64,000 nucleotides of DNA from Egicoccus sp. AB-alg2 (GCF_041821065.1 NZ_JBGUAX010000002.1:248001-312000); one strand, 5' to 3'; counted from the first letter of the stretch, positions 32,739 to 41,452 are shown. Notes: generated by a model not told the origin, from the letters alone. Program-made: numbers and translations.

Positions 32739-33551
32739 TCAGACCGGCCGGCGGGCGAAGAACGGATAGCCGTGGACGTCGTAGCTGCGGGCGTTGGCCT
32801 CGCCGGGTGCGTCGGCGAACGTGTCCACGGGATCACCGACCTCGACGTCGACGAACCCGGCCGCGTGCAGCAGCGCGACCCAGCCGTCCACGGTCTGCCC
32901 GCCGGCGATGCAGTCGGTCCAAAGGTCGATGTTGCAGGCCGCCTCGGCAGGCACGGCGCGCCCCAGCGCGATGTCCGCGAACTGCAACCGTCCTCCCGGT
33001 CGCAGCACGCGGTGGATCTCGGCGAACGCGCGCCGCTTGTCGGCGACGAGGTTGATGACGCCGTTGGAGATCACGACGTCGGCCCACCCGTGCTCGACGG
33101 GCAGGTCCTCGATGATCCCCTCGCGGAACTCGACGTGGTCGTGACCGAGAAGACGCGCCGTGTCACGGGACTTCCTGAGCATCTCCGGGGTCATGTCGAC
33201 GCCGACGACCGCGCCGCCCGGGCCAACGAGGTGAGCCGCGACGAACGCGTCGAAGCCCCCACCGGAACCCACGTCGACGACGTGGTCGTCCTGCCCGAGC
33301 GGACGCAGGCAGAACGGGTTCGCGACCCCGGCGAAGGATTCCACAGCACGGTCCGGCAACCGGTCCACCAGGGTTGCGTCGTAGCCGAGCCGCGCCGCCA
33401 GAGGCCGGCCCGTGTGGAAGTGGAACGCACCATCCGGGTCGGTCGCCACCGTCCGGTACTTGCTCCGGACCGACGCACGCAGCGCCTCGGGGTCGACTTC
33501 GGGTCGCTCGTGCTGGTGCACGTCGGTTCGTCGCAGATCACCAACGGTCAT
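32739..33551 (-). CDS. ArsM-like SAM methyltransferase 1
   Basis: A 270-residue class I methyltransferase similar to arsenite methyltransferases. Motif I is VVDVGSGGGFDAF and the next strand is VVGVDMTPEMLRKSR. It has ADVVISNGVINLVADK, where ArsM usually has SNCVINL, and TDCIAGGQT, which keeps the C-terminal ArsM cysteine. The middle arsenic-binding cysteine is thus a glycine here. It is divergent from the OsmC/ECF operon and paralogous to the methyltransferase ending that operon. Binding of arsenite is doubtful; another soft or thiol-linked substrate is possible. ATG follows GAGGCGGA. Confidence 0.85.
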   Translation of the reverse strand: MTVGDLRRTDVHQHERPEVDPEALRASVRSKYRTVATDPDGAFHFHTGRPLAARLGYDATLVDRLPDRAVESFAGVANPFCLRPLGQDDHVVDVGSGGGFDAFVAAHLVGPGGAVVGVDMTPEMLRKSRDTARLLGHDHVEFREGIIEDLPVEHGWADVVISNGVINLVADKRRAFAEIHRVLRPGGRLQFADIALGRAVPAEAACNIDLWTDCIAGGQTVDGWVALLHAAGFVDVEVGDPVDTFADAPGEANARSYDVHGYPFFARRPV

Positions 33552-33612
33552 GTCCGCCTCCTCGGCTCGTCACGGGTCCCACATCCCGTAGGACGTCGAG
33601 CGGTGCCGGCGA

Positions 33613-33636
33613 ATTGCACGACGTGGCGGATGCAAT
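33613..33636. promoter_or_regulatory. inverted repeat in the divergent promoter of the ECF/OsmC module
   Basis: ATTGCA (33613-33618) and TGCAAT (33631-33636) are perfect inverses across 12 bases, in the 170-base gap between methyltransferase 1 and OsmC. On each strand ATTGCA is followed 17 bases later by TCGGTG or TCGCCG. It could be an operator or two back-to-back sigma promoters. Confidence 0.5.
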
Positions 33637-33721
33637 CGGTGCACGGCGCCGAACGTCCTCTCCGACACCGGGGGGACGACCCCGGGCTGCCACCGGCAGC
33701 ACCACCGAGGGAGGGACCACC

Positions 33722-34285
33722 ATGACCACCGTCACGGCACGCAACGGCATCGACGTCGGGCAACTCGTGGAGACCATCGAGGCCATTCGCGGCGACGAGG
33801 GGCTCGCCGCGTTCACGTTCCGGGCGAACAGCCGCTGGGAGGGCGGCACGCACAATGTCGGCACGATCGGTGCCTTCACGCACGCCGGCGCCACCGACGA
33901 CACCCGCCAGGTGCCCTTCGTGCTCCACGGGGACGAGCCACCGGTGCTGCTCGGCAGCAACGAGGGACCCAACGCCGTCGAACTCGTCCTGCAGGCGCTG
34001 GCCTTCTGCTACGCCGTCGGCTACGTCGCCAACGCCGCCGCGCGTGGGATCGACATCGACCGGATGGAGTACGAGGTGGAGGGCGACTTCGACGTCCGCG
34101 CGTTCCTCGGCCTCGAGGGTGCGCGGCCCGGGTTCACGCGGATCCGTGTCACCGGTCGCGTCTCGAGCTCCAACGCGACGGACGAGCAGCTGCGCGACCT
34201 GTGTGACTACGTGCAGCAGACCTCGCCCGTGCGCGACGTTCTGGCCCACCCGACGCCCGTGGAGACCCACCTGGAGATCGTCTGA
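33722..34285 (+). CDS. OsmC/Ohr-family protein 2
   Basis: A 187-residue OsmC-fold protein. The helix VELVLQALAFCYAVGYVANAA holds the first conserved cysteine, and RWEGGTHNVGTIGAF opens the domain. A second peroxidatic cysteine may be in LRDLCDYVQQTSPV, later than normal, so hydroperoxide reduction is not certain. It differs from the other OsmC protein in the window. GGAGGG lies before the ATG. It is the first gene of a four-gene operon with an ECF sigma factor, a zinc anti-sigma factor and an ArsM-like methyltransferase, so it is probably a target of that sigma factor. Confidence 0.88.
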   Translation: MTTVTARNGIDVGQLVETIEAIRGDEGLAAFTFRANSRWEGGTHNVGTIGAFTHAGATDDTRQVPFVLHGDEPPVLLGSNEGPNAVELVLQALAFCYAVGYVANAAARGIDIDRMEYEVEGDFDVRAFLGLEGARPGFTRIRVTGRVSSSNATDEQLRDLCDYVQQTSPVRDVLAHPTPVETHLEIV

Positions 34286-34337
34286 ATCGCTGGACACGCC
34301 GCCCGGCGGGCGCCAGGGTGGGACGTGGGGGTACGCC

Positions 34338-34940
34338 GTGCTGCAGAGGAGCGAACGGGACGCGCTGCGACAGCTCGCCCACGCCGAGCTGCCGCGGCTG
34401 TACGCCCTCGCACGGCGGCTGGGCGGCGGCGACCCGGAGGACCTGGTCCAGGAGACGCTGCTGCGGGCCTGCCGGTCCTTCGGTTCGCTGCGTGACGTGC
34501 GGGCCGGCCCGAAGTGGCTGACCACCATCCTCACCAACGTCTGGCGGGACTGGCTGCGCCACGAGCACCGCGTCCCCGACGAGGTACCGGTCGACGACGA
34601 GGACGGCTTCTCGCTGTACCGGACGTTGGAGGAGGAGGACCCGTTCCCCTACTCCGACACCCTCCACGTCGACTTCCTCGGAGCCTTCTCCGAGCACGAC
34701 GTCCACGTCGTCCTCCAGCGGATCCCGCCGCTGTACCGCGCCCCGTTGGTGCTGCGCTACGTCGAGGGGTGCAGCGTCGACGAGGTCGCGCGGATGCTCG
34801 AACGGCCGGCCGGCACGGTGATGTCCCAGCTGCACCGGGGCCGGCAGCGGTTCGAGCGTGAGCTGTGGCGCTACGCCGAGGAGTCGGGACTGCTCTCCGG
34901 CGCCGCCGGTGAACCGCACCTGCAGGAGGCCGCCCCATGA
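34338..34940 (+). CDS. ECF-family RNA polymerase sigma factor
   Basis: A 200-residue ECF sigma factor. Region 2 is around residues 10-75 (LPRLYALARRLGGGDPEDLVQETLLRA, KWLTTILTNVWRDWLR). Region 4 is near 135-185 (LQRIPPLYRAPLVLRYVEG, DEVARMLERPAGTVMSQLHRGR). A short acidic linker joins them. GTG was chosen with GGGGG at normal distance. Its stop overlaps the ATG of the zinc-finger anti-sigma gene (ATGA). It recruits core polymerase to stress promoters when released; here probably those in front of the OsmC operon and the divergent methyltransferase. Confidence 0.93.
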   Translation: MLQRSERDALRQLAHAELPRLYALARRLGGGDPEDLVQETLLRACRSFGSLRDVRAGPKWLTTILTNVWRDWLRHEHRVPDEVPVDDEDGFSLYRTLEEEDPFPYSDTLHVDFLGAFSEHDVHVVLQRIPPLYRAPLVLRYVEGCSVDEVARMLERPAGTVMSQLHRGRQRFERELWRYAEESGLLSGAAGEPHLQEAAP

Positions 34941-35197
34941 CGCCAGCGATGGGTTGCGCCGACGCCGTCCGGAACCTGTGGGAGTACCTCGACGGCGAAC
35001 TCGCTCGCCACGACCACGACGCGCTCGAGGCACACCTTGACTGGTGCCGCCGCTGCTGCGGCGAGCTGGCGCTGGCCGAGGAACTGCGCAGCCTGCTGAC
35101 GGACCGAACCACGACCGACGTGCCGGTCGACGTCCTCGACCGGCTGGAGACGTTCGTGGCGGGACTGCACGACGACGACGGGAAGGTGCACGGATGA
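34937..35197 (+). CDS. zinc-binding anti-sigma factor (ZAS/zf-HC2)
   Basis: An 86-residue cytosolic protein. HLDWCRRCC gives the H-x3-C-x2-C zinc site at about residues 33-41, and an upstream cysteine is in MGCADAV. EYLDGELARHDHDALEAHLDWC is the usual helix pair. ZAS anti-sigma factors hold their ECF factor inactive and release it when the cysteines are oxidised, alkylated or bind metals. The gene overlaps the sigma gene and is itself overlapped by the next methyltransferase gene (both ATGA). There is no membrane segment, so the signal should be cytosolic, e.g. thiol stress. Confidence 0.92.
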   Translation: MTPAMGCADAVRNLWEYLDGELARHDHDALEAHLDWCRRCCGELALAEELRSLLTDRTTTDVPVDVLDRLETFVAGLHDDDGKVHG

Positions 35198-35997
35198 CCG
35201 ACCAGGCCGCTCGGGACCTGCTGTTCCAGGACGACGTCCGCGCCGCGGTGCGCAGCGCCTACGGCGGCATCCCGACGGGTGCCGGACGGGCCATGGCGGC
35301 GCGGCTCTACGCGCCCGAGGAGCTCGCGCTCGTTCCCGACGCGGCCATCGACTGGGCATTGGGTGTCGGCAACCCGACCAGGTACGCCGCCATCGCCCGC
35401 GGTGAGGTGGTCCTGGACGTCGGCTGCGGCGGGGGCATCGACAGCGTGCTCGCGGCGCGACGGGTCGGCGACGAAGGGCGGGTCGTCGGTCTCGACCTGC
35501 TGCCCGAGATGCGCGATCGCGCTCGACGCGCCGCCGGGGATGCCGGCGTGGCGGACCGGTGCGAGTTCCGGGTCGGCGAGATGGAGGCCATCCCCCTGGC
35601 CGACGACTCGGTGGACGTCGTCGTGTCCAACGGCGTGCTCAACCTCTCGCCACGAAAGAGTCGCGCCCTCGCCGAGGCCGCCCGGGTGCTGCGCCCGGGC
35701 GGTCGGCTGTGCATCGTCGACCTCGCCGTCGACGACGACCTGCCAGACGAGGTGCTGTCGAGCCCCGCCGCGTGGGCCGGCTGCATCGCCGGCGCCGTCT
35801 CGCAAGGCGTCCTGGCCAAGAAGCTCGCGAACGCCGGCTTCGACGCGATCCGGATCGAGCGCCTGGAGGCCTTCGGCATCGACGACGTGGCGCTCTACCC
35901 GCTGTTCACCGACGACGTGCTGACGATGATGCGCCGACTGCTGGCGGCAGACGCCCAGGTCGCGCTCAGCGTGCTCGTGCAGGCCCGCATGCCCTGA
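35194..35997 (+). CDS. ArsM-like SAM methyltransferase 2
   Basis: A 267-residue class I methyltransferase. VVLDVGCGGGIDSVLAAR is motif I, VVGLDLLPEMRDRARR the next strand, and VDVVVSNGVLNLSPRKSRAL corresponds to the ArsM SNCVINL block, again with Gly instead of Cys. WAGCIAGAVSQ keeps the C-terminal cysteine. It is a paralogue of the divergent methyltransferase 32739-33551, and its ATG overlaps the anti-sigma stop, so it is co-expressed with the sigma factor. The substrate may be a metalloid or thiol compound; the missing cysteine argues against classical arsenite methylation. Confidence 0.87.
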   Translation: MTDQAARDLLFQDDVRAAVRSAYGGIPTGAGRAMAARLYAPEELALVPDAAIDWALGVGNPTRYAAIARGEVVLDVGCGGGIDSVLAARRVGDEGRVVGLDLLPEMRDRARRAAGDAGVADRCEFRVGEMEAIPLADDSVDVVVSNGVLNLSPRKSRALAEAARVLRPGGRLCIVDLAVDDDLPDEVLSSPAAWAGCIAGAVSQGVLAKKLANAGFDAIRIERLEAFGIDDVALYPLFTDDVLTMMRRLLAADAQVALSVLVQARMP

Positions 35998-36017
35998 TCC
36001 GCCCGCGGGAGGCGGCC

Positions 36018-39000
36018 CTACCAGCCGTTGGTGTGCTGGCCCGGGTCCAGCCCGTAGAAGAGCCGGTCGAAGACCTGCCGCACGTGACGCTGGTGGCGTC
36101 GGCGGTCCTCCTCGAGGTCCTGCCAGCGACCGCGCGGGTAGCCCATCGAGCGGGCCAGCAGCTCCAGCGTCTGCGGGTTGGCCGGCACCACGTCCACGTC
36201 ACGCTGACGCAGCAGGTACAGCCGGTTGCGCACGAGCGACAGGAACCGGTAGCCCTCCCGCAGGCACTTGGCGTCGGCGTGGTCGAGCAGGCTCGCGTCC
36301 TGGGCGCCGTCCAACGCCGCCATCGTCGCGGTGCTGCGCACGGCGGTCTCCGTGGACCCGTGCTGCAGTTGCAGCATCTGCACGATCCATTCGACGTCCG
36401 AGAGCCCGCCGGGTCCGAGCTTGAGGTGCCGTTCCGGATCGACCCGACGCGGGATCCGCTCCTTCTCGATGCGCGCCTTCATGCGACGGATCCGCTGCGC
36501 GTCACGCTCGCCGAACTCGGCCGGGTACGCCAGGTCGCGGGCGGCGTCGACCATCCGCTGGCCGAGGTCGCGGTCGCCGGCCACGACCCGCGCTTTCAGC
36601 AGCGCCTGCGCCTCCCACGGTTCGGACCAGCGGCTCCAGTACGTCAGGTACGACCCGAGGGACCGTGACAACGGCCCGTTGCGGCCTTCCGGTCGCAGGT
36701 CCGCATCGACCTCGAAGGCGGTGCCCTCGGCGGTGATGTCCGACAGCGACCGCATGACGTTGCCGGCGACCGTCAGCGCGAGCTTGTTGGCGTCCGACTC
36801 GTCGGCGCCCTCGGCCACGTCGTGCACGAACAGCACGTCGAGGTCCGAGACGTAGTTGAGCTCGCGGCCCCCGAGCTTGCCCATCCCGACGATCGCGACG
36901 GAGACCGGCAGGTCGTCGGGCGATTCCAGCCCCCGTTCGCGGGCCTGACGCCGCAACTCGGCACGCAGCGCCCCCGTCAGGCAGGCCTCGCCGAGGGCCG
37001 TCAGCTCCTCCCCGACCCCCGAGACGGTCGTCGCGTCGGCCAGGTCGCGCAGCACGATGCGCAGCAGTTCCAGCCGCTTGAAGCGCCGCAGCGCCGCGGT
37101 CGTGTCCTGCCAGTGCAGGCGTCCCATCGCCATGCGCACGAGGTCGTCGCGGGTGCGTGGCCGGTCCCGGAGGTGGTCGTCACGCAGCCAGTCGATGCCC
37201 TGCGGCTGGCTGACCAGCAACTCGCCGGCGACCCGGCTGGTGCCGAGGACGCGGGCCAGCAGCTCGGACGCGGGCGGATGGTCGCGCAGGTGCTCGAGCA
37301 GCTTGGCGGTGTCGCCTTGCGCGTCGACCAGCTCGCGGAAGCTCTTGAGTCCCGTGTCGGGGTCGGGGGTGTCCTGCAGCAGGCTCAGGATCGCGGGCAA
37401 CACGGCCCGCATCGTGCGCGCACGCCGGCTGACGCCGGCCGTCATGGCCCGCACGTGACGCAGCGCGGCGCGCCCGTCGCGGAAGCCCAGGGCCACCAGG
37501 CGTTCCTCGGCGGCGGTGTCGCCCATCCGCTTGGCCTCGACCGGCACCGACAACCCGGCGGCCTCGGCCGGGATGGTGGCGTAGGTTTCCAGCAGCGGGC
37601 GGTAGAACAGCTTGGCGTGCAGCTCCCGGACGCGGGTCTGCACCCGGTTGAGCTCGCGCAGGAATGGCGTGCGGGCCGGTTCCTCGCCGTCGCTGCGGTA
37701 GCCCAGCGACCGGGCCAGCCACTCCTGGCGGTCGGCGTCGTCGGGGATGGTGTGGGTGCGCCGCTCGTGGGCGAGCTGCAGACGGTGCTCGACGGTGCGC
37801 AGCATCCGGTAGGCGTCGGCGAACGCCTCCGCGTCCTCCTCGGCCACGTACCCGTTGCGCTGCAGGGCCCGCAGGGTCGGCAGCGTGCCGGTCAGCCGCA
37901 GCGAGCGGTCGCCGCGCCCGTGGACCAGTTGCAGCAGCTGGACCGCGAACTCGATGTCGCGCAGCCCACCGGGTCCGAGCTTGAGCTGGCGCTCGCCGTG
38001 GCGGACCACCTCCGGCTTGGCCTCGATGCGCGACTTCATCTCGCGGACCTCGGCGACCACGTCGGCGTCGAGGCGGTCGGGCCACACGAACGGCTCCGCC
38101 TTGGCCAGCAGCTCGGCACCGAGCGCCCGGTCGCCGGCGACCGGGCGCGCCTTCAGCAGTGCCTGGAATTCCCACGTCTTGGCCCACCGCTCCCAGTAGG
38201 CCACGAACGAGGCCACCGGCCGCGACAGCGGGCCGGACCGACCCTCGGGCCGAAGGGTCGGGTCGACCTCGTACGCGCGCCCCATCGTGGTGGACGCGTT
38301 GAGCAGCTCCAGGCAGCGGGTGAACACCTGCTTGGCCTCACGCGTGGCCTGCTCGGCCGCACCCTCGGCGTCCGGTGACACCGGCTCGTGCACGAACACG
38401 ACGTCCACGTCGGAGACGTAGTTGAGCTCCTCACCGCCGAGCTTGCCCATGCCGATGACGCTCAGCCGGGCGCAGGGCGACCCCTGCGCGACCTCCTCGT
38501 GCACCGCACGGACCGTGCCCTCGAGCACGGCCTCGGCCAGGCGCGCGAGCTCCGCCCCCACCTCTTCGACGTCGGCGATGCCGGTCAGGTCCCGGGCCGC
38601 GATGTCGGCGGTCGCGCCGCGCCGGATGCTGGCGACCGCCGCCGCCTGCCGGGGCGGGTCGTCCTCCGCGCGGATCGCGTCGGCGACCTGGTCGGCGACC
38701 CGGTCGACGTCGACCGGCTCCAGGGTCCGCAGCGCGTGGACGGCGTCGGGGTGCAGCGAGAGCAGGTCGCCGAGCGGCCGCGACACGCCGCCGACCGCGA
38801 TCACGCGGGCGAGCCAGTCCTCCTCGTCGCGGACCTCGCCGTACAGCGAGGGATGGCGGGAGGCCAGCTCGGTGAGGCAGTTGAGCGCGTCCGACGGGTC
38901 GGCCGCCCGCGAGAGTGCGGAGAGCAGCTCGTCGTCGAGCTGCTCGTTGCGCAGCAGGCCGGCCTCGTCCAGGCGCTGCCGTGCGCGGTCGGGGTCGAGC

Positions 39001-39050
39001 CCGGCCGCCGCGAGGCGGGCCCGCACGGAACGTCGGCGCGGGGTGGCCAT
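36018..39050 (-). CDS. glnE: bifunctional glutamine synthetase adenylyltransferase / deadenylylase GlnE
   Basis: A 1010-residue protein with two nucleotidyltransferase halves. The N-terminal half has VIGMGKLGGEELNYVSDVD and the C-terminal half has VGMGKLGGRELNYVSDLD, each with the Gly/Ser-Asp pair that binds metal and nucleotide. In GlnE one half adds AMP to glutamine synthetase and the other removes it, under control of PII and glutamine. Length fits the actinobacterial form. The ATG starts only two bases after the stop of glnA, so the pair is translationally coupled; the same adjacency (glnA2-glnE) is known in mycobacteria. Confidence 0.95.
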   Translation of the reverse strand: MATPRRRSVRARLAAAGLDPDRARQRLDEAGLLRNEQLDDELLSALSRAADPSDALNCLTELASRHPSLYGEVRDEEDWLARVIAVGGVSRPLGDLLSLHPDAVHALRTLEPVDVDRVADQVADAIRAEDDPPRQAAAVASIRRGATADIAARDLTGIADVEEVGAELARLAEAVLEGTVRAVHEEVAQGSPCARLSVIGMGKLGGEELNYVSDVDVVFVHEPVSPDAEGAAEQATREAKQVFTRCLELLNASTTMGRAYEVDPTLRPEGRSGPLSRPVASFVAYWERWAKTWEFQALLKARPVAGDRALGAELLAKAEPFVWPDRLDADVVAEVREMKSRIEAKPEVVRHGERQLKLGPGGLRDIEFAVQLLQLVHGRGDRSLRLTGTLPTLRALQRNGYVAEEDAEAFADAYRMLRTVEHRLQLAHERRTHTIPDDADRQEWLARSLGYRSDGEEPARTPFLRELNRVQTRVRELHAKLFYRPLLETYATIPAEAAGLSVPVEAKRMGDTAAEERLVALGFRDGRAALRHVRAMTAGVSRRARTMRAVLPAILSLLQDTPDPDTGLKSFRELVDAQGDTAKLLEHLRDHPPASELLARVLGTSRVAGELLVSQPQGIDWLRDDHLRDRPRTRDDLVRMAMGRLHWQDTTAALRRFKRLELLRIVLRDLADATTVSGVGEELTALGEACLTGALRAELRRQARERGLESPDDLPVSVAIVGMGKLGGRELNYVSDLDVLFVHDVAEGADESDANKLALTVAGNVMRSLSDITAEGTAFEVDADLRPEGRNGPLSRSLGSYLTYWSRWSEPWEAQALLKARVVAGDRDLGQRMVDAARDLAYPAEFGERDAQRIRRMKARIEKERIPRRVDPERHLKLGPGGLSDVEWIVQMLQLQHGSTETAVRSTATMAALDGAQDASLLDHADAKCLREGYRFLSLVRNRLYLLRQRDVDVVPANPQTLELLARSMGYPRGRWQDLEEDRRRHQRHVRQVFDRLFYGLDPGQHTNGW

Positions 39051-39052
39051 CG

Positions 39053-40399
39053 CTATAGCAGCGGCAGGTAGCGATCGAGCTCGAACGTGGTCACGTGGGC
39101 CTGGTACTCGTCCCACTCACGCCGCTTGTTGGCCAGGAAGAACGCGAACAGGTGCTCGCCGAGCGTCTCCGCGACCAGCTCGGAGTTCTCCATGACCGCC
39201 AGCGCCTCGCCCAGGCTGGCCGGCAGACGCTCGATGCCCGAGGCGGCACGCTCCGCCGGGGTCAGCTCGAAGGCGTTCTCCTCCGACTCCTCGGGCAGCT
39301 CGTAGCCCTCCTCGATGCCCTTCAGCCCGGCCGACAGGATCAGCGCGAACGCCAGGTAGGGGTTGGTGGCCGGGTCCGGCGCGCGGTACTCGATGCGGGT
39401 CGAGGCACCCTTGCGCGGCTTGTACATCGGCACCCGCACGAGCGCGCTGCGGTTGGAGTGGCCCCAGGTGACGAAGATCGGCGCCTCGCCGGACGGCTGG
39501 GGTCCGTGCAGCCGCGCGGTCAGCCGCTTGTAGGAGTTCACCCACTGGTTGGTGACGGCAGTGATCTCGCGGGCGTGCCGCAACAGTCCGGCCGTGAAGG
39601 CACGGGCGGTCGGCGAGAGGTGGTACGAGTCACCGGCGTCGTGGAACGCGTTGTTGTCGCCCTCGAACAGCGACAGGTGCAGGTGCATCGCACTGCCCCA
39701 CTCCCCCTCCATGGGCTTGGGCATGAAGGTCGCGTAGATGCCCCGCTGCAGCGCCGTCTCCTTCACGACGAGGCGGAACGTCATGATGTTGTCCGCCATC
39801 GTCAGGGCGTCGGCGTAGCGCAGGTCGATCTCGTGCTGCGACGGCGCCACCTCGTGGTGCGAGAACTCGACGGAGATCCCCATGCGCTCCAGCGTGTTGA
39901 TCGTCTGCCGCCGGAAGTCCTGCTGCACGTCGAGGGGCGTCATGTCGAAGTACGAGCCGTTGTCCAGCGGCTTGGTCGACTCCGCACTCTCGAACAGGAA
40001 GAACTCCATCTCCGGGTGCACGTAGAACGTGAACCCCATGTCCGCGGCCCGCTCGAGCGTGCGCTTGAGCACGTAGCGCGGATCCGCGCCGAACGGCTGG
40101 CCGTCCGGGGTCAGGATGTCGCAGAACATCCGCGCGACGCCCTGCGACTCCGGCCGCCACGGCAGGATCTGGAACGTCGAGGCATCCGGGACGACCAGCA
40201 TGTCGGCTTCCTGGACGCGCGCGAACCCCTCGATGGAGGAGCCGTCGAAGCCGATGCCCTCCGTGAAGGCGTTTTCCAGTTCGGCCGCCGTGATCGCGAC
40301 GCTCTTCAGGAAGCCCTGCACGTCGGTGAACCACAGCCGGATGAAGCGGACGTCGCGCTCCTCGACGGTGCGGAGCACGTACTCCTGCTGCTTGTCCAT
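39053..40399 (-). CDS. glnA: type I glutamine synthetase (GlnA2-like)
   Basis: A 448-residue GlnA. It has LWFTDVQGFLKSVAI near residues 23-37, FDGSSIEGFARVQEADM, VHPEMEFFLF (metal-binding glutamate), SHHEVAPSQHEIDLRY, and GEAPIFVTWGHSNRSALVRVP. The tail EEGYELPEESEENAFELTPAE replaces the NLYxLP adenylylation loop of the type I-beta enzyme. This and the overall sequence match GlnA2 rather than GlnA1. It condenses glutamate and ammonia using ATP. It precedes glnE by two bases. A GCGGCC/GGCCGC hairpin and a TACGCT -10 box lie upstream. The main GlnA1 must be elsewhere. Confidence 0.94.
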   Translation of the reverse strand: MDKQQEYVLRTVEERDVRFIRLWFTDVQGFLKSVAITAAELENAFTEGIGFDGSSIEGFARVQEADMLVVPDASTFQILPWRPESQGVARMFCDILTPDGQPFGADPRYVLKRTLERAADMGFTFYVHPEMEFFLFESAESTKPLDNGSYFDMTPLDVQQDFRRQTINTLERMGISVEFSHHEVAPSQHEIDLRYADALTMADNIMTFRLVVKETALQRGIYATFMPKPMEGEWGSAMHLHLSLFEGDNNAFHDAGDSYHLSPTARAFTAGLLRHAREITAVTNQWVNSYKRLTARLHGPQPSGEAPIFVTWGHSNRSALVRVPMYKPRKGASTRIEYRAPDPATNPYLAFALILSAGLKGIEEGYELPEESEENAFELTPAERAASGIERLPASLGEALAVMENSELVAETLGEHLFAFFLANKRREWDEYQAHVTTFELDRYLPLL

Positions 40400-40450
40400 G
40401 TGGCGAGACCCCGGGTCGGCCCGCGGCCGGCAGGCCGCGATCACACCGGC

Positions 40451-40480
40451 AGCGTAGTGAGTCGGTCGACGGCCACCGAC
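40451..40480 (-). promoter_or_regulatory. probable glnA promoter
   Basis: On the minus strand TACGCT (40456-40451) forms a -10 box about 52 bases before the glnA ATG. The region 17 bases upstream reads TCGGTG, which is a poor -35. A short leader with a GC-rich hairpin (40424-40439) follows. Confidence 0.4.
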
Positions 40481-40504
40481 GTGGCCGGCGGGTCACTCGC
40501 CGGC

Positions 40505-41452
40505 TCACTCGAACAGGACGCTGACGCTCTCGCGCATGGCGATGCGGCGGATGGCCTCGCCGAAGAGGGCGGCGACCGACACGACCGTGATCTTCGGCAG
40601 GTCGTCGTCGGCGCCGCGGTCGATCGTGTCGGTCACGAACAACTCACCGATGTGGCTGTCCCCCAGCCGCCGCAGCGCGGCGCCGCGCAGCAGGCTGTGG
40701 GTCACGGCGGCCGACACCGACGCCGCCCCACGCTCGTGCAGCAGGCGGGCCGCCTCGATGAGCGTGCCGCCGGAGACGGTGAAGTCGTCCACGATCAGCG
40801 CGTGCCGACCGGCCACGTCACCGATGAGGTCGAGCACCTCGGCGGTCTCCGTGTGGTCGATGCGCTGCTTGTCCGCGATGGCCAATGGCGCCCCCAGCCG
40901 GGTCGCGTACAGCCGTGCCTTCTTCGCGAAGCCGGCGTCCGGGGAGACGACCACGAGGCCACCGGTCCTCCGGGCCGCCACGCGATCGCAGAGCACGGGC
41001 ATCGCGTAGAGGTCGTCGACCGGGATGCGGAAGAAGCCCTGCACCTGCGGGGCGTGCAGGTCCATCGTCACGACCCGGTCCGCGCCGGCCGCCTCGATCG
41101 CATCCGCGCACACCCGGGCCCGGATCGACACGCGCGGCTCGTCCTTCTTGTCGCCCTTCGCGTAGCTGAAGTAGGGCATCACGACGGTGACGGTGCGGGC
41201 GCTGGCGCGCTTGAGCGCATCGATCCAGAACAACAACTCCATGAAGTTGTCGTTGGCCGGCGGGCCGGTGCCCTGGACGAGGACCACGTCGCGTTCGCGG
41301 ACGCTCACGGGCACCCGCACGAAGGTGTTGCCCTCGGAGAAGCGCAGCGCCTCGCCCTCCTCGAGCGGGTGGTCGAGGTAGTCCGCGATGGCGCCGGCCA
41401 GCCGACGGTTCGCCGAACCGGCCAGCAACACGATGTCGAGCGGCTCCGCCAT
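40505..41452 (-). CDS. prs: ribose-phosphate pyrophosphokinase (PRPP synthase)
   Basis: A 315-residue PRPP synthase. It has FSEGNTFVRVPVSVRERDV, VVMPYFSYAKGDKKDEPRVS, VVTMDLHAPQVQGFF (metal/ATP-binding His) and VVVSPDAGFAKKARLYA. The PRPP loop is IVDDFTVSGGTLIEAA, whereas housekeeping Prs reads DD(M/I)IDT(G/A)GT, so this may be the second, specialised copy found in some actinomycetes. It makes PRPP from ribose-5-phosphate and ATP for nucleotides, histidine and NAD. It lies between amt and glnA on the same strand, about 130 bases after the amt terminator. Confidence 0.93.
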   Translation of the reverse strand: MAEPLDIVLLAGSANRRLAGAIADYLDHPLEEGEALRFSEGNTFVRVPVSVRERDVVLVQGTGPPANDNFMELLFWIDALKRASARTVTVVMPYFSYAKGDKKDEPRVSIRARVCADAIEAAGADRVVTMDLHAPQVQGFFRIPVDDLYAMPVLCDRVAARRTGGLVVVSPDAGFAKKARLYATRLGAPLAIADKQRIDHTETAEVLDLIGDVAGRHALIVDDFTVSGGTLIEAARLLHERGAASVSAAVTHSLLRGAALRRLGDSHIGELFVTDTIDRGADDDLPKITVVSVAALFGEAIRRIAMRESVSVLFE

